NCBI GenBank assembly: GCA_032690845.1
Contig: CM064417.1
Coordinates: forward strand, 10,880,501 to 10,944,500
Length of the DNA: 64,000 bases
Source of the DNA: Eleusine coracana subsp. coracana
Taxonomy: Eukaryota; Streptophyta; Magnoliopsida; Poales; Poaceae
Direction: 5' to 3'
Part shown: positions 9,782 through 21,554 of the stretch, piece after piece
Position numbering within the stretch: position 1 is the stretch's first letter
Layout: the number at the start of each line of letters is the position of its first letter
Translations under genes and position numbers: made by a program
The notes under the pieces: model-generated
Databases searched by the model: none
What the model was told of the DNA's origin: nothing
The model's input: the letters and a program-made list of their open reading frames with translations, nothing else

Positions 9782-9854
9782 ATCAAGAAGTGAGAATGAC
9801 AATTACTTTGAAAAAATAGAGACTCATTTGATAACTATTTTGACACGAAGGGAG
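9655..9854. mobile_element. Stowaway-like MITE
   Basis: A 200-bp element starting CTCTCTCCATTATATTTTAG and ending CGAAGGGAG, bounded by TA on both sides (9653-9654, 9855-9856). The ends are complementary in the CTCCCTCCGT style of grass Stowaway (Tc1/mariner-related) MITEs. No coding capacity. Confidence 0.75.
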
Positions 9855-10131
9855 TAGATACCAAGAAAACATGATTATCAGTAAATTAAGGACTTGGTCC
9901 AAAAAGTTAGAAAATAGGTGTAGAATTATAGGCTAGGGTTGTTTGGGCTGATTGAGGATACAGAGCAGCTGGAGCTACCTTTGCGAGGATGCAAATTCAC
10001 TTAGAACAATGATACCAACTATGTTTTTAAAGCGTCGCTATCGCATCCAGGCGAGCTGCGAGTATGGGCGTTCTGCTCGCCTTAGTGGGATTACCTATGG
10101 TGTATGCCTTAGTTGATTTGGTATCGCTTGG

Positions 10132-10132
<1 letters not shown>

Positions 10133-10202
<70 letters not shown>
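10133..10202. repeat. GATA/GA microsatellite
   Basis: About 70 bp of AGATAG and (AG)n repeats just upstream of a LINE insertion. Confidence 0.95.
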
Positions 10203-10204
<2 letters not shown>

Positions 10205-10292
10205 GACGGCTGGGACCTGGGAGCCATGGAGAAGACGATAACATGTAGTCTTTAGTAGGTCAACATGTGTGCTAATAAAAGGTTATTGAGCT

Positions 10293-12316
10293 AAGCGTTT
10301 TTTCTGAAACTTGATATTTCAAAGGCTTTTGACTCGGTTTCTTGGTTGTTTCTGCTGGAAGTCTTGACACATTTGGGGTTTGGGTCCTCATGGCGAACTT
10401 TAGTCTCTAACCTACTCTCTACGGCTTCTACAAAAATCATAGTTAATGGTGAACCACGAGAAGCAATAAGACATCAGTGAGGTCTTAGAAAAGGTGATCC
10501 TCTCTCACAGATGCTTTTCATATTGGTGATAGATATCCTCAATAGTCTATTTACCAAAGCAGGAGAAATTGGGTTGCTTCAACCGCTAACAAGTGGGAAT
10601 GCTGGTCAGCGAATCTCCTTATATGCAGATGATGTGGCACTCTTTATTAGACCGGTGAAAGAGGAGATGAACCAATTTCATACAAACTTGGAGGTGTTCG
10701 GGGAAGCGACAGGTTTCCATACAAACTTTCAAAAGAGTTGTGCAATTCCTATCAATTGCGCGGACTCGAAAACTGAAATAATATCTAGAACTCTAGCTTG
10801 CACAGCGGGTGAGTTTCCTTGTACCTACTTGGGTCTACCAATTTCAGACAAGAAACTTAGAAAATCAGACCTCCTTCCATGGATAGAGAAGATCGGCGAC
10901 AAGCTTCCAAGTTGGAAGGCAAATCTCATGAACATGGCCGGGCGTGCAACATAGGTCAAGTTTGTTCTCTCAGCATTACTAGTGCATGTTTTAATTGCCA
11001 TCAATGTCCTAAAATGATTCCTAAAGGCAATTAAAAAAATCAGAAGGGGATATCTTTGGAAGGGAAGAAAGGAAGTCAATGGAGGTTGCTGCCTCGTGGT
11101 CTAGGATAAGGTGCAAAGGCCGCTAGACCTTGGTGGTTTAGGCATCCCTGATCTCCAGGTGATGGGGTGGGCCTTACAGATTCGCTGGTTGTGGCTCAGG
11201 AAAACGGATACAAGCAAACCGTGGATCGGCCTGGAAATACCGGTGCATTCTAATGCGGTCGCCCTCTTCCAAGTTTCCATGCAAGCGGTCATAGGCAATG
11301 GGTCTTCTACTCTATTTTGGAAAGACAGATGCCTCAATGGCAGCTCGATCTCGAACATTGCTCCCTTGGTTTTAGCTGTTGTTACCATTCGTACACAGAA
11401 CACTCGGTTAGTTGTAGATGCCATGTTGGACCCGAGATGGACCCAAGACATACAAGGCGGCCTCTCGATGATCGGGTTGCATGAACTGTTCCAATTGGCG
11501 GATATCATTTCAGAGGTGGACATAACCCAGAATGAAGATATTCATGTTTGGCGTCTAGATGCCTCGGGACAGTACACGACCAAGTCGGCATACCGAGCAT
11601 TCTTTAGTGGCGCCATCACCTTTGAGCCATGGCGCAAGATTTGGAAAACATGGACACCAGCTAAATGTAAAGCCTTCCTTTGGTTGGAAGTACGAAATAG
11701 ATGTTGGACGGTTGACCGGCTAGCCAAAAGGAACATGCCGCATCCTGAGTATTGCTTGCTATGTGATCAAGAAGGTGAAGACATACAACATCTTCTCACA
11801 ACTTGCATTTTCTCAAGAGAATTCTGGTTTCGTATACTCTCCCGGTTTGGTTTTCAATAGCATGTCCCTTCACAAGATCCAATATCCTTTGCGGACTGGT
11901 GGAGGAGTGCCAAGCGAGTACATAAGAAACAACACAGGGGTTTCAACTCTCTGGTCGTGTTGGGAGCATGGATGATCTAGAAACACAGAAACCAGTGTGT
12001 CTTCGAAGGTGCTATGCCGTCCATGACAGCACTGCTTCAGACGTTCCAGAATGAGCACCATCTAGCAGGAGCTCGGAAGCTCAACTCTTTGAGCGCTGGA
12101 CATGGTCAAGGATTAGATGGATAGTCTTCTTTTTCTAGTCTTTGTTTGTTATGGTTAAGTTCCTTGTATTTAGTTTCCCTATAGATCACATCTGCATCTA
12201 ATCACAGACTCTCACAGCTCGGTTCGGAGTGAGGAGGCGATGTTTGTCAGGGACTGGTTTTCTCTTCTTCTTAATATAAAGATACGCAGCTCTCCTGCGT
12301 ATTCACGAAAAAAAGA
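10293..12316 (+). mobile_element. LINE (L1-type), 5' truncated, with 3' hairpin tail
   Basis: A 2.0-kb element flanked by TTATTGAGCT at 10283-10292 and 12317-12326; the match extends to AAAAG(G/A)TTATTGAGCT. It begins in the reverse transcriptase (LDISKAFDSVSW) and ends with a 3' UTR closing in TTAATATAAAG, a perfect 6-bp stem (ACGCAG...CTGCGT), and TTCACGAAAAAAA. This terminal arrangement recurs in a small LINE fragment at 41956-42066. ORF1, the endonuclease and the start of RT are missing. Confidence 0.9.
10306..12121 (+). pseudogene. LINE reverse transcriptase, broken
   Basis: The catalytic core is visible with YADD at 10622-10633 (YADDVALF) preceded by GLRKGDPLSQMLF. Then follow the RT thumb (FPCTYLGLPIS), the linker region, and the C-terminal zinc-finger-like domain (WTPAKCKAFLWL, CLLCDQEGEDIQHLLTTC, FSREFW). 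Internal stop codons near 10478, 10952, 11027, 11858 and beyond divide it into at least three frames. Nothing here can yield an active polymerase. Confidence 0.9.
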
Positions 12317-12594
12317 TTATTGAGCTGCTTGTGGGCTGGGGTTTCTTTTCCTTCTACCATCCTCTTCTTTCCTCTAGGATACACATTTAGTTTGCTTTTT
12401 AGATAGGTATAGTGTCGTCTAATCTCGCCAAACTCCTAGGCGATTGGAAGGGGAGCAGTTACCATGCCTCGCATTATCACCTTAAAAACATAGGATCTAC
12501 GTTAGCAAATATACCGCTCCAGGTTGCAGTCAAATTCAGTCCATTTCTATTAAGGATCACATTTCTCTGCTCTCTGTTTGTAGTTACTAATTAA

Positions 12595-12889
12595 AACTCG
12601 ACCTGTCGGAGGTATGACATCCCCTCAGACATTTTTGTAAGAAGAAGACCTTCTCACGCAGGTCAAAAAAACTCCCGAATTCCTCTCTCTTTACATACAT
12701 AGGAACTCGGCTGTTCTTGTGAGCAATGACACGAGTCTTTACCTATGCTTTGGAATAGAGAGGAGCGAGGGATTTTTTTCGCTACACTGCAGCTACTATT
12801 ATTTCGCTACAGTACAAGTGCGGGAACGGGGGTCGAACCCCCGCCGGTGGGTTGCCAACCTGGCACTCTCACCACTGAGCCGAAGGCTC
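12595..12889 (-). mobile_element. tRNA-derived SINE
   Basis: Read on the minus strand, the element starts with a tRNA-like head: box A-like CGGCTCAGTGG (12872-12882) and box B GGTTCGACC (12831-12839), the internal RNA polymerase III promoter elements. A tRNA-unrelated body of about 220 bp follows and ends in GAGTTTT. It is flanked by the perfect 9-bp direct repeat ACTAATTAA at 12586-12594 and 12890-12898. The head does not fold as a full tRNA because the acceptor ends do not pair, so this is a SINE and not a tRNA gene. Confidence 0.8.
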
Positions 12890-12913
12890 ACTAATTAAGG
12901 ACCAAGTTTGCTG

Positions 12914-13093
12914 CTCCTTCCGTCTTAAAATAAGTATAATATATATATCTCCTCTATCATATTTTACTTGTCATGAGTAACTTTTTTTTGTCTAGATCTA
13001 TATCTATAAATGTTTAATGATCTTGGACAGATGGTTTGTTTACTAAATGTTCAATAAACCCGGTATAGAGTCATCGTAATTTGGAAGAGGGAG
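12914..13093. mobile_element. Stowaway-like MITE
   Basis: Begins CTCCTTCCGTCTTAAAATAA and ends TTTGGAAGAGGGAG followed by TA. The ends are roughly complementary in the Stowaway style; interior AT-rich and non-coding. Confidence 0.65.
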
Positions 13094-13194
13094 TACTATT
13101 TGACACGACCCGTGTAGTAATGAGTTATGCTCAAACTTGTGCATGTCCTTGACGTCACTTCAATGTTTGAGCCGCGCCTAGAAAATTTTAAGCA

Positions 13195-13378
13195 GAATTT
13201 ATATTAACTGTTTCTGCCCTGCCCAAGAAATTTAATATTTTCTACCAATCAATTTAGTAGAGTAGTCAATCCACCCACTATTCATTCTTGAATTTATATT
13301 AACTGTTTCTGCCCTGCCCAAGAAATTTAATATTTTCTACCAATCAATTTAGTATAGTAGTCAATCCACCCACTATTC
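13195..13378. repeat. Tandem duplication, 95-bp unit
   Basis: Two adjacent copies of a unit beginning GAATTTATATTAACTG (13195 and 13290), nearly identical (GTAGAGTAG against GTATAGTAG near the end). It lies downstream of the DENR stop codon. Confidence 0.9.
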
Positions 13379-13843
13379 CTTCTTTCAAGATTTAGCTCGA
13401 CAAATGGCAGATGCGGCAAAGAAGACAGTTGAGACCACAACGTTTGAACTGTTGTAACGAAATCCTGGTGGCTTACGCTGCTCATTACACAATATATTTG
13501 TTTTCTGCTTTTGTGTAAAAGCAGTTGTAAAAGAATTTGCAACCGGGCAAAAATCATCAAAAAATAAGAAACTTGAGGCCCTTTCGTGCATGGAACATTG
13601 ACAGTTCAGACGGATATTATGACCAATCGCATGAAATCAGCTATTAAACAAAAAAAAGGAATAGAGTATATAAGTGATAATAAAACATCACTATTTAACT
13701 GAATGACATTAGAACAACCACATCTTGGAACAGAATTGATGAACTCATGACAAAGACATGCGTTAACAGCGAATCTTGTCTTATATTTCTACTATATTTG
13801 TAAATCCACTGGTATTGATTCAGTGATTGGCAAACATGTAACA

Positions 13844-16800
13844 TCACGCAGCAGGAACTTTCCTTCCATCCTCAATGAAGAAAATGGCCGTTTCAGGAAC
13901 CTAAAAAGCAGCAAGAGAAACTATAAATCATATGTCCTCTGATGAAATTCCCAATATTTCACGGTATGTGGTGACTGGTATAATCATAATGTGCTAATCA
14001 ACTATTCACAGATTACTGATTATCCTTCTTAGCGATGTTACACAGAAAATTGTTTTCTCTGGTCAGATTTGTGCCATAGTTCAACCTAGGAAACAACACT
14101 ACTCAGAATTGCATCTGACTAGTTTAAAAAAAGAACATTCAATATGGTTACACAATTCTCCTTACAAGCAGTGCCACCTTGCACATCAATTTGTGAAGGA
14201 CCCATGCACTAGTAGGAATGCAGAAGCAGAACAGCAACTAGTACCTAATCAGCAATTTGGTGGTGCTAGAATGCTGCCTAGCGGTGTAAATCAGCCAGGC
14301 TAAAAGGCCATCTAGAGGGAATTGCTTGAATGACACATACTAGCATCAAGAAAATGAACCAGTGGCATTTTTCTATGGATGGAAGAGTGCAGTTATTGTT
14401 CTATGAACATGGGTTGACCAACAAGAGATATTTATATTTCCTAATAAGACCTTGCTATACAAAATTGACAGAAAAAAACTTGAAATACATAGGCGGCCTC
14501 AATTTTGTTCACCATACATATAACCACTTGATGACTACAATATCAATGGCAAAGAAAAAAATTGTGTTCTTCCACTTCATCAACAACTAATCCTATATTT
14601 TACAACTTAATTTATTTCTTTTGTTGACATGTACATTATTGCTAACTAAATCAAATTTATGGAAAATGATTATGAATTCGAAGAAGTATGCAATCGATAA
14701 CAAGCAGAGTTTATAGATAAATTACATCAGGCCATGTATCCGTAATGAACTCCACAATGTCATATGATATGTCCCCTTGCACATCAATTTGCTCCTTTTC
14801 AGTTGGACCCTGAGGAACAAAAATAGTGATGTATCTGGACAACGCTTCAAAGGAATCAAAATACAGAACTCAATCACAGAAAACAATGGATACCTTAACA
14901 ACAGAAGCCCCAGTTGCAAATTTCTTCCCAAGTTTCTTTGACGCATCACTCAGTTTTACACCTAAAATTTCATGAAAGAACACAAGATCAATATGGAAAC
15001 AGCTGCCATTGTAGAATTTCAAGGAAGAATCGTTTTCTTAACCCTAGATATACAATCCACATAATAACTCTTTTCTACAATGCTTCTACATAATCATTTT
15101 CCTGACAAAAAATTATGAGAACACGCCTTACCAAACAATTCAAGGCCTTTCACCACTGTAACACATTTGCGCTTGTTGCGGACAATCTTCTCAATCACAA
15201 CCTCTTGCTTCTCCTGCACACCAAAGAAGAATGGTGTCACTAACGAAATCCAATCCAGGAAAAAAAAACTCAGAAATGTTGCATACAAAACTAAAATTAG
15301 CACATCAACTCGAAATTAGAAAATATTAGATCAATAGGTATTTCATAACAAGGTAAACCAGCAATAGGATCAGGGCCTGAATCTTTGTCTTATTGCGTCA
15401 GAGGAGTTCTAAGATCAGCAATACCATTCCTGATCTTAGAAGCCTGAATCTTTGTCTTCTTGCGTTGTGGGTGGCCAGATTCTATAAAAAGGATCAGGGA
15501 CTTTGGAAAGATATTATACTAGGAAAATAAGATTTAGAAAATCCAAATTTGTTCTGTCTTAAAGACAGGGGAGTATCTCCTTTCCTAAAGGGAGTAGTCT
15601 GGGCAGCTGAGGCTGCAAAAAGTGGCTTTAGATGGCAGATAGGTAATGGCAAAAGAGTCAGGTTTTGGGAAGACCTGTTCAGTCTCTATATTCTGTGGTG
15701 GCCTTCAGAGGAGTTTTACCTGTCTACTTACCTGCACTGTGGAAAATTAATGTTCCCCCTAGAGTACATGTGTTCCTATGGCTGGTACAGCAAAATCAGT
15801 TGCTTACCAGGGACAACTTATAAAAGAGAAGAGAGTTGGATGATAAAACATGTCTGATGTGTAATGAAAAGGAAACAATATTGCATTTGTTTTTTGAACA
15901 TTCTGTAGCTAAGCTGATCTGGTGTATGGTAAGGAGCACTTTGAAAAAACCAATTGGGTCTAATTTTGAATCAGTAGCCAGATGGTGGTTGAGTGAAAAT
16001 AAAAGTAGTGTCGTAAACATGATGAATTCTGCGGTGTTGTGGTGTATATGGAAACTGAGAAATGAACTGTGTTTTTAGGGAAAATGCTGGAACTCAATAC
16101 AGGACTTGCAGAGGATGATATTGAAGACGATGAAGAGCTGGAGACCGCTGTGCCAGGAAAAGAACCAGGAAAAGATGGAGGACTGCGTGAAGGCCAGGGA
16201 GGAGCTGACAAAGGAAAGAATTGAGCAATGGAACAAGCATGGTGGACATCCCCAGGATCTGGTGGAGAGATGGACAAACGTTCATTAGCAGACCAGGGCG
16301 CTCAATTTGAGCCTGAAGCTCGTGATGTAATGAGTAAGGGGGATAGAGATAATGCTGAAAGGAACTGGACGGATGCAATGGGTCATAACAACGATGTCGT
16401 TTTATTCCAGTAATAAGACGAGGGGAAACCTATTATTCAAAAAAAAAAAAACAGCAATAGGTACTTTGTTAGACTTGGCACTGAACTTGGCTATCCTGAA
16501 TACTAGAAAGAGGATCAAAGTACAGACCCTCACCTGGCACACTAATTTTTAACACTGCTAGAAGCAATAGAATTTCAAACCATGGCTTGTCACTGCTCGA
16601 GTTATAACCAAGTGAATTTGTTCGAAGAGAGAACTGTGAGGAAACCAACCTTTTTCTTGAGCTTACCACCAGGCAAGCGTTTCACCTCCTCCTTCGATGC
16701 GGAAGCAGACCCTGCAGAGACGGAACACTCATGGAAGTCAAATTTCATCAGAATCAGCACAGATCGAAGGTTTGCATCCATGCTCCCTAGCTCCGAAAGA

Positions 16801-17214
16801 GTGCTTCTTCCAGGAGAGAAAAAAAAAGGAGAGAAATTAAGAACAGCACGGGTACGCAGCAACGCGAACCTGCAGCGCTGGAGGAGCCATCCGAGATCCC
16901 GACGCCCTGAAGGCGCTCCCCGACCTTGCCGACGTCCTTGTCGTCGCCGCCACCTGCGCGTCCGACCAGATCAAACGCAGATCAGATTAGGCTACGGAGG
17001 CACCGAAGAGGGGAAAGGAGAGGCTGCGGGAGACGGGGGCGCGCGTACCGGAGGAGGACGAGGCGATGAGCTCGTCGGGGTACACGCCGGGCGCGTTGGC
17101 GCGGAGCCAGGGCTTGCAGCGCTCGAAGTCGGAGCCGAACTCACAGTACTCGGCGGGGAGGCCGCAGACGCCGCAGTAGAGCACCCGCACCGGGGCCGGC
17201 TTCTCCGCCGCCAT
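13844..17214 (-). CDS. DENR: Density-regulated protein homolog (DENR/TMA22), translation re-initiation and ribosome recycling factor
   Basis: Seven exons on the minus strand: 17214-17049, 16953-16870, 16711-16650, 15213-15132, 14961-14894, 14809-14726 and 13900-13844. All junctions are GT-AG, the frame is kept throughout, and they total 201 codons (200 residues plus TGA), the usual plant length. Residues 1-50 carry the family's N-terminal cysteines C14, C17, C24 and C33 (YCGVCGLPAEYCEF). A variable acidic linker follows, then KRLPGGK, and a C-terminal SUI1/eIF1-like domain from about residue 107 to 195 (IEKIVRNKRKCVTVVKGLELFG, ASKKLGKKFATGAS, EKEQIDVQGD, FFIEDG). In eukaryotes DENR works with MCT-1 on the 40S ribosome in re-initiation and recycling of post-termination complexes. 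Intron 3 holds an antisense LINE. The upstream GC-rich leader extends to about 17420. I see no lesion. Confidence 0.95.
15369..16451 (+). mobile_element. 5'-truncated LINE inside DENR intron 3 (antisense to the gene)
   Basis: Flanked by CAGCAATAGG at 15359-15368 and 16452-16461, with an A-run at 16439-16451 at its 3' end. The plus strand encodes the end of a LINE polymerase with broken frames: FRWQIGNGKRVRFWEDL, CLMCNEKETILHLFFEHS, VLWCIWKLRNELCF. Its 5' end is unusual: a 12-bp perfect inverted repeat (15407-15418 and 15430-15441) and a repeated phrase CCTGAATCTTTGTCTT (15376 and 15443). The DENR exons on both sides are intact, so the intron probably still splices. Confidence 0.85.
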
Positions 17215-18044
17215 CGCCGCCGGATAGATTCGGTGGGGAATGCGGCGGTGGTGGGGTTGGGGAGGGATGGAGGGCTGCTGGGCTTCGCTGTGCTGCTGCC
17301 TCGGCCCCGCTCGTGCTCGCGCGGTGTTGTTCTCTTCGGCGGATTCGGATGCGATCTCCTTTTCTTTTTTTTCCCTTTTTGCTTCGAGAGAGTCCGCCGC
17401 ACCAGAGAGAACAGATAATTGGCTTGGGCCGTGCTGGGCTGAGATTGACAGGACTGCTAGATGGGCTTCCACCTTTAGTTTTCTTAGTCGATTTGTTTCT
17501 GAGATTTGAGTTGCGTATCGTGTGCAGCAGTAAAGTTTTGACCAGGGCACGAGCTGTATCTTCTTGAGCACTTTACAATGGGCTACAATTAATATAAGGC
17601 ATCTATTCTTTTTAATCTAACGGTTTAGATATATTTATATTATATTAACCTTTTAAATAATATAAAGTATTTTAAAATAGTATGAAGTAGTATGGGTATT
17701 ATAGAAAAATAAAAGTAATGACAAGTTATAATTTTATTGATCTTTTAGCGTGAATTAAAACACTAATTTTTTATCAAAATAAAGAAAAAAGTATTTTTGA
17801 TTTTTCCAATCGTTGTCCCTTGTCTCTAAGAAAAAAAATATTGACATCCATTTAATTTGTGCCTCGTTCTTTCATTCTCGTGTTCTTTGGCTCTGATTGC
17901 CCGCGGATCAGCAATTGGGGGCGGCACGGCGTGATGGACATGACATGCAGTCAAAGAAACTGTAGCTGTCACTGTCGATTTGGATTAGTTGAAGCAGATC
18001 CCGCCGACTCCTGGGCGTGTAGTCCGTGGATGGTGTCAGTGTGC
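17215..18044. other. DENR leader/promoter and AT-rich intergenic DNA
   Basis: 17215-17420 is GC-rich and likely the DENR 5' UTR (minus strand). 17560-17860 is strongly AT-rich. 17860-18044 is the left flank of the Gypsy insertion and continues, once the insertion is skipped, at 41279. No other gene recognised. Confidence 0.5.
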
Positions 18045-18049
18045 CATGG

Positions 18050-18243
18050 TGTCGGTGTTTCGATCACCGGCTAATAGAATTTGTTCCGGGAATGCGCGTT
18101 TAGGCTCGATGATGGCAATACAAGGGGACATAAGGAATTATACTGGTTCAGGGAGCTTTCCTACGTCTAGTTCGAGTAGCTGCTCGTGTTACTTGCACTG
18201 GAGTATACAACGAGCGTGAGAGAGGAGAGTTCTCCAAGTCTCG

Positions 18244-18274
<31 letters not shown>

Positions 18275-19438
18275 TGTGTGTTCGACGTGTTTTGGGAGAA
18301 GAGTGGTCTCCCCTTTTATACCTCAAGAGGAGGGCCCGCATTAGAGAGAGAGAGAGAGAGAGAAGAAAAGAAAAAGAGATCACGTGGGGGGAGTTGTTGA
18401 AGCCGTGTGAAATGAGGCATGGACTTCGGTCGGTGGCGTGGTCTTCGGCCTTCGTGGGTCCTGGCGTTCTGGTCCCGCGCTCTGTAGTCGCTGCATCGAG
18501 GCATGTCCCCGTCTTACGTTGATGAATTGAGGCTTATCGTTCCTGTAGTTGGCGTGAGCTGGATAACCCCGATGGCTTAGCGCTAGGGACTGTCATAGGG
18601 CCGTGCGTCGTCCCGTCGTGCCTGTCCATCGAGTCATCCTTGATTATCCCTATTAGGGGCGTCATCATATCGAGTTGTGTCAGGACGTCGGGTTCCATCC
18701 TATCGGGCAGGTGCTAATGGCGATGAGGGTAGGTTTATAGGGGATTTAGACCCCTCGATACTGTTGTCGCACGCTTGGTACGGCATTTGTAGAGTCGCAG
18801 GCGGTAGTTGTGAATTTTTGTCCCATTGAACTATCTACGATGGGAATTGATTTGTCATGAGTACTTGGAACGGGGTTCTTGGATGTCGTCCCATCATGCC
18901 ATAACCACGATAGCCGGACTTCTCCACTTCATCACTCCCGCGGGGTCAGTGGTGTAGGCACTGTCGCGCCCCGTCCTGATGGCTGATGCCAGAGATTAGC
19001 AAGGGTAGCAGGTGTGCCAGTGTCACTGTGCATGTGCGGGAGGGGACCATCACTATGAGAGGGTTCTGGCGACCTTATCCGCGGTCCACACGACCCCTTA
19101 TAGGGGTCGAACAGGGCAAGTGCGGGCCCAATCCCCTCGTAATAGATCGAGCGGGGTAGGGCGTGATCGACCCCTCCGATGAGGGTCGAGAGATAACATC
19201 ATGTCCTCAACCCCTTTGACAGGGATCGAGTGATGCGAGGTCAGCTCGTCCTCCTCGATGGGGGTCGGGCGAGGCGGGACGCGCTAAGTCCTTTCTTGGG
19301 ACCGTTGGCTCTATTGACTCGCTGTATTAGGTCGTGTACCCCTTGGCCCACTACGGCTCCCTGGTATGGTCATTCATTATTTCCGAAAAGAGAGGGTTAG
19401 CGATCGCCATGTGGTGCTGCTAACATTTATCCCTGACA
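18050..19438 (-). repeat. Gypsy 3' LTR (complete, 1,389 bp)
   Basis: Starts TGTCGGTGTTTCG and ends CCCTGACA on the plus strand, so short inverted TGTC(A/G)G termini bound it. Positions 19034-19438 match the partial LTR at 40897-41273. It contains (GT)n at 18244-18281 and (GA)n at 18343-18362, and many GGGGTCGA phrases. Confidence 0.9.
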
Positions 19439-19455
19439 GTAGCCCCCGAGCACTC
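19439..19455 (-). promoter_or_regulatory. Gypsy polypurine tract
   Basis: The minus strand reads GTGCTCGGGGGCTAC directly before the 3' LTR's TGTCAGGG, the place and composition expected of the plus-strand primer. Confidence 0.75.
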
Positions 19456-21554
19456 GAGCAGGCCATTGTGTCGGGCGAGGTTTTGATTTTTCTTGTTGCC
19501 TTCCTTGGCAGGGTGCGTGCGAGCGCACCCGCTGGGTGTAGCCCCTGAGCTAGAGGGCGAGTCGTAGACTCATGCTTTGGCTTCATATGTCGTAGCTGTG
19601 TGCCTCAATATTCGTGCGACCCGCTCCAGTTCGTCACATGGGCGTCCTAATGAGGCGTGCGAGGTTATCGTCTTTCAATGTTTCTGCCCAGGGCATCTTT
19701 GTTTCCCCAATGGGCGAGTTACGTGATAGCCGAGGTGGCAGAGACTTTGTCGCAACGCAGCGTGGCGATGATGCCCGTGCCCGCCTGCTTCGGGTAGCGC
19801 ACGATGCGACTGATGAGCGTAGGCCTACCCTGCCACTTGGTCGTGTACAGGCGGCCCCTGAGGGGGTTTTCGTCGTGGACTGTTGTTGGTTTCGCCTATT
19901 TAAGGCACCATTCAAGGTGTGTCCTGCTCAAGTGTGCCGCCGTTTTCCTCCTCTAGTACCTAATAGCCTAGAGGCGAGTAGCCTCATCCCCGGTGCCCGC
20001 TTTGTATGCGCCGGGCTACCGAAATGGTCATGGTTGCTCTGGCAGACTCGATGTCCGAAGGCGGTGGCGAGGATGGTGATGAATACGGTGATGGATATGT
20101 CGCGCCTTGTGAGGGCGACAATGGGGTGGAGAGTAGCCGCGATGTAGGTCCTAATGTCCCTCGATTTCCTGTGTCTTCGTCAGCCAACTTGGAGACGAGG
20201 CTGTCTTTAGGGGGGCTTGTGCCTCCCCGTCGACGGTCATCTGAGCGCCTTTTTCGACGCTTGCAGGTTCTGCACAACCCAGAGTCACCACGTCGCTGCG
20301 CGCTAGCGACCCAGGGGAGATGAAATTATTGAGGGCGTGTGTTTGCCACCAAGGAGCTATTGGTTCCCCTCCTCCAGAGGCCCGTGAGCGCTCTTTCGAA
20401 GAGAAGGTGTCTTTGTTGTAACGTAGCCAGTTAGCTTTGGCCATTGTTATTTGTAAGTTCCAAACCTCAGATGTAAGCTACCTTGTTATGTGATTTATAT
20501 GGGGGCTGGTCCCTCGAGGTTGCATTCCGATGAATGCGGTGTGCAGCCCTGCCGTTGGGTTTCTATTTGCGATGACATCCCTCGAGCCCCCGTGTGATGC
20601 GTTGGGTCCGGTCGAGTAGTCATTTCGTCTTTATCGGTTTCCCCTACCGCGTTTTGTTCGTGGAACGGAGGGTAGAGTGGATCCTCGTTCTTGCCACCAG
20701 GGCCGAGAACGGGACACTCATTGAGCTAATATCGGGTTCATTCGACTGACCCCCCCCCCCTCCTGGTTCCCCGTCGAACGGGTTCCAGCGAACCAGCTGG
20801 TGGTCTACTTCATAGATCCGTACCTCTGACCCGACTAGTTGCCATTACCACTCGATGGGTCATGGTGGCTCACTACCTCTGTTCGTGGAGATACCAACGA
20901 ACGAGTCAGATCGGGACTCGAATGCAACTTCGCGATGCCCTCGACCTCCAGGAGTTAGGATATTGGCCGCTAGTCGGACCCAACGCTCTATTTTGGTGCT
21001 CGAGGCGGCTACCGGACCCGCTATAGGGCCAGCCTTCGAACCTCGGCGGGGTCGGGCCGTCGAGGTAGTTTTTAGCCTCTTATCGGTCTTACCTGTGCTG
21101 GTCGGTCGAGTCGGGTCGATCGAGTCGCGCGCTACAGAAAGATGGTTAGTAAGGGGCAGCGGAGCCCTCTGGGGGCCGAGCCCGTTCCCCATGCAGGTAA
21201 ATGTAATGCCACAAGGTAAATAGAAGCAAAATAATTAGCAGAATCCGGTGGACCGACTCTATTTCAAAATTTGAGAACTCGGAGGATTTTGGGATTTATG
21301 AAGGGGCGCAGGAAGTCGTATGACTCAGAGCCATTTCACCGGAGCCCAATGGGGATGCGGCGTATTTACCTTGCGCGTGCGTTGTGGTGGGTCCATGTCG
21401 TGCGCGGCATAGCTCCGACTTCTACGACGTGGCGATCATGGGCGCATTTCTTTCACGCCGAGTGGTGGAGGACATGGTGCCGCACCGTGCGGGGCGGTTG
21501 GATTGCGGTGGAAGCCGCGGAGTCGTGGGGCGTGGCGAAGTAATGGGGCAACGT
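19456..21554 (+). other. Gypsy 3' region between polypurine tract and antisense ORF
   Basis: GC-rich element-internal DNA. Frames on the plus strand at 19614-20147 and 20006-20323 (the second with an acidic GGGEDGDEYGDGY stretch) may be remnants of an accessory ORF or chance. A C-run lies at about 20750. No family recognised. Confidence 0.4.

Noticed and set aside
12830..12889. A tRNA gene on the minus strand
   Set aside because: Boxes A and B are present but the acceptor ends do not pair, and the sequence is the head of a SINE with its own target duplication.
16582..17571. Long open frames on both strands over DENR exons 1-3
   Set aside because: They run through introns and in other frames; splicing gives a perfect DENR protein instead.
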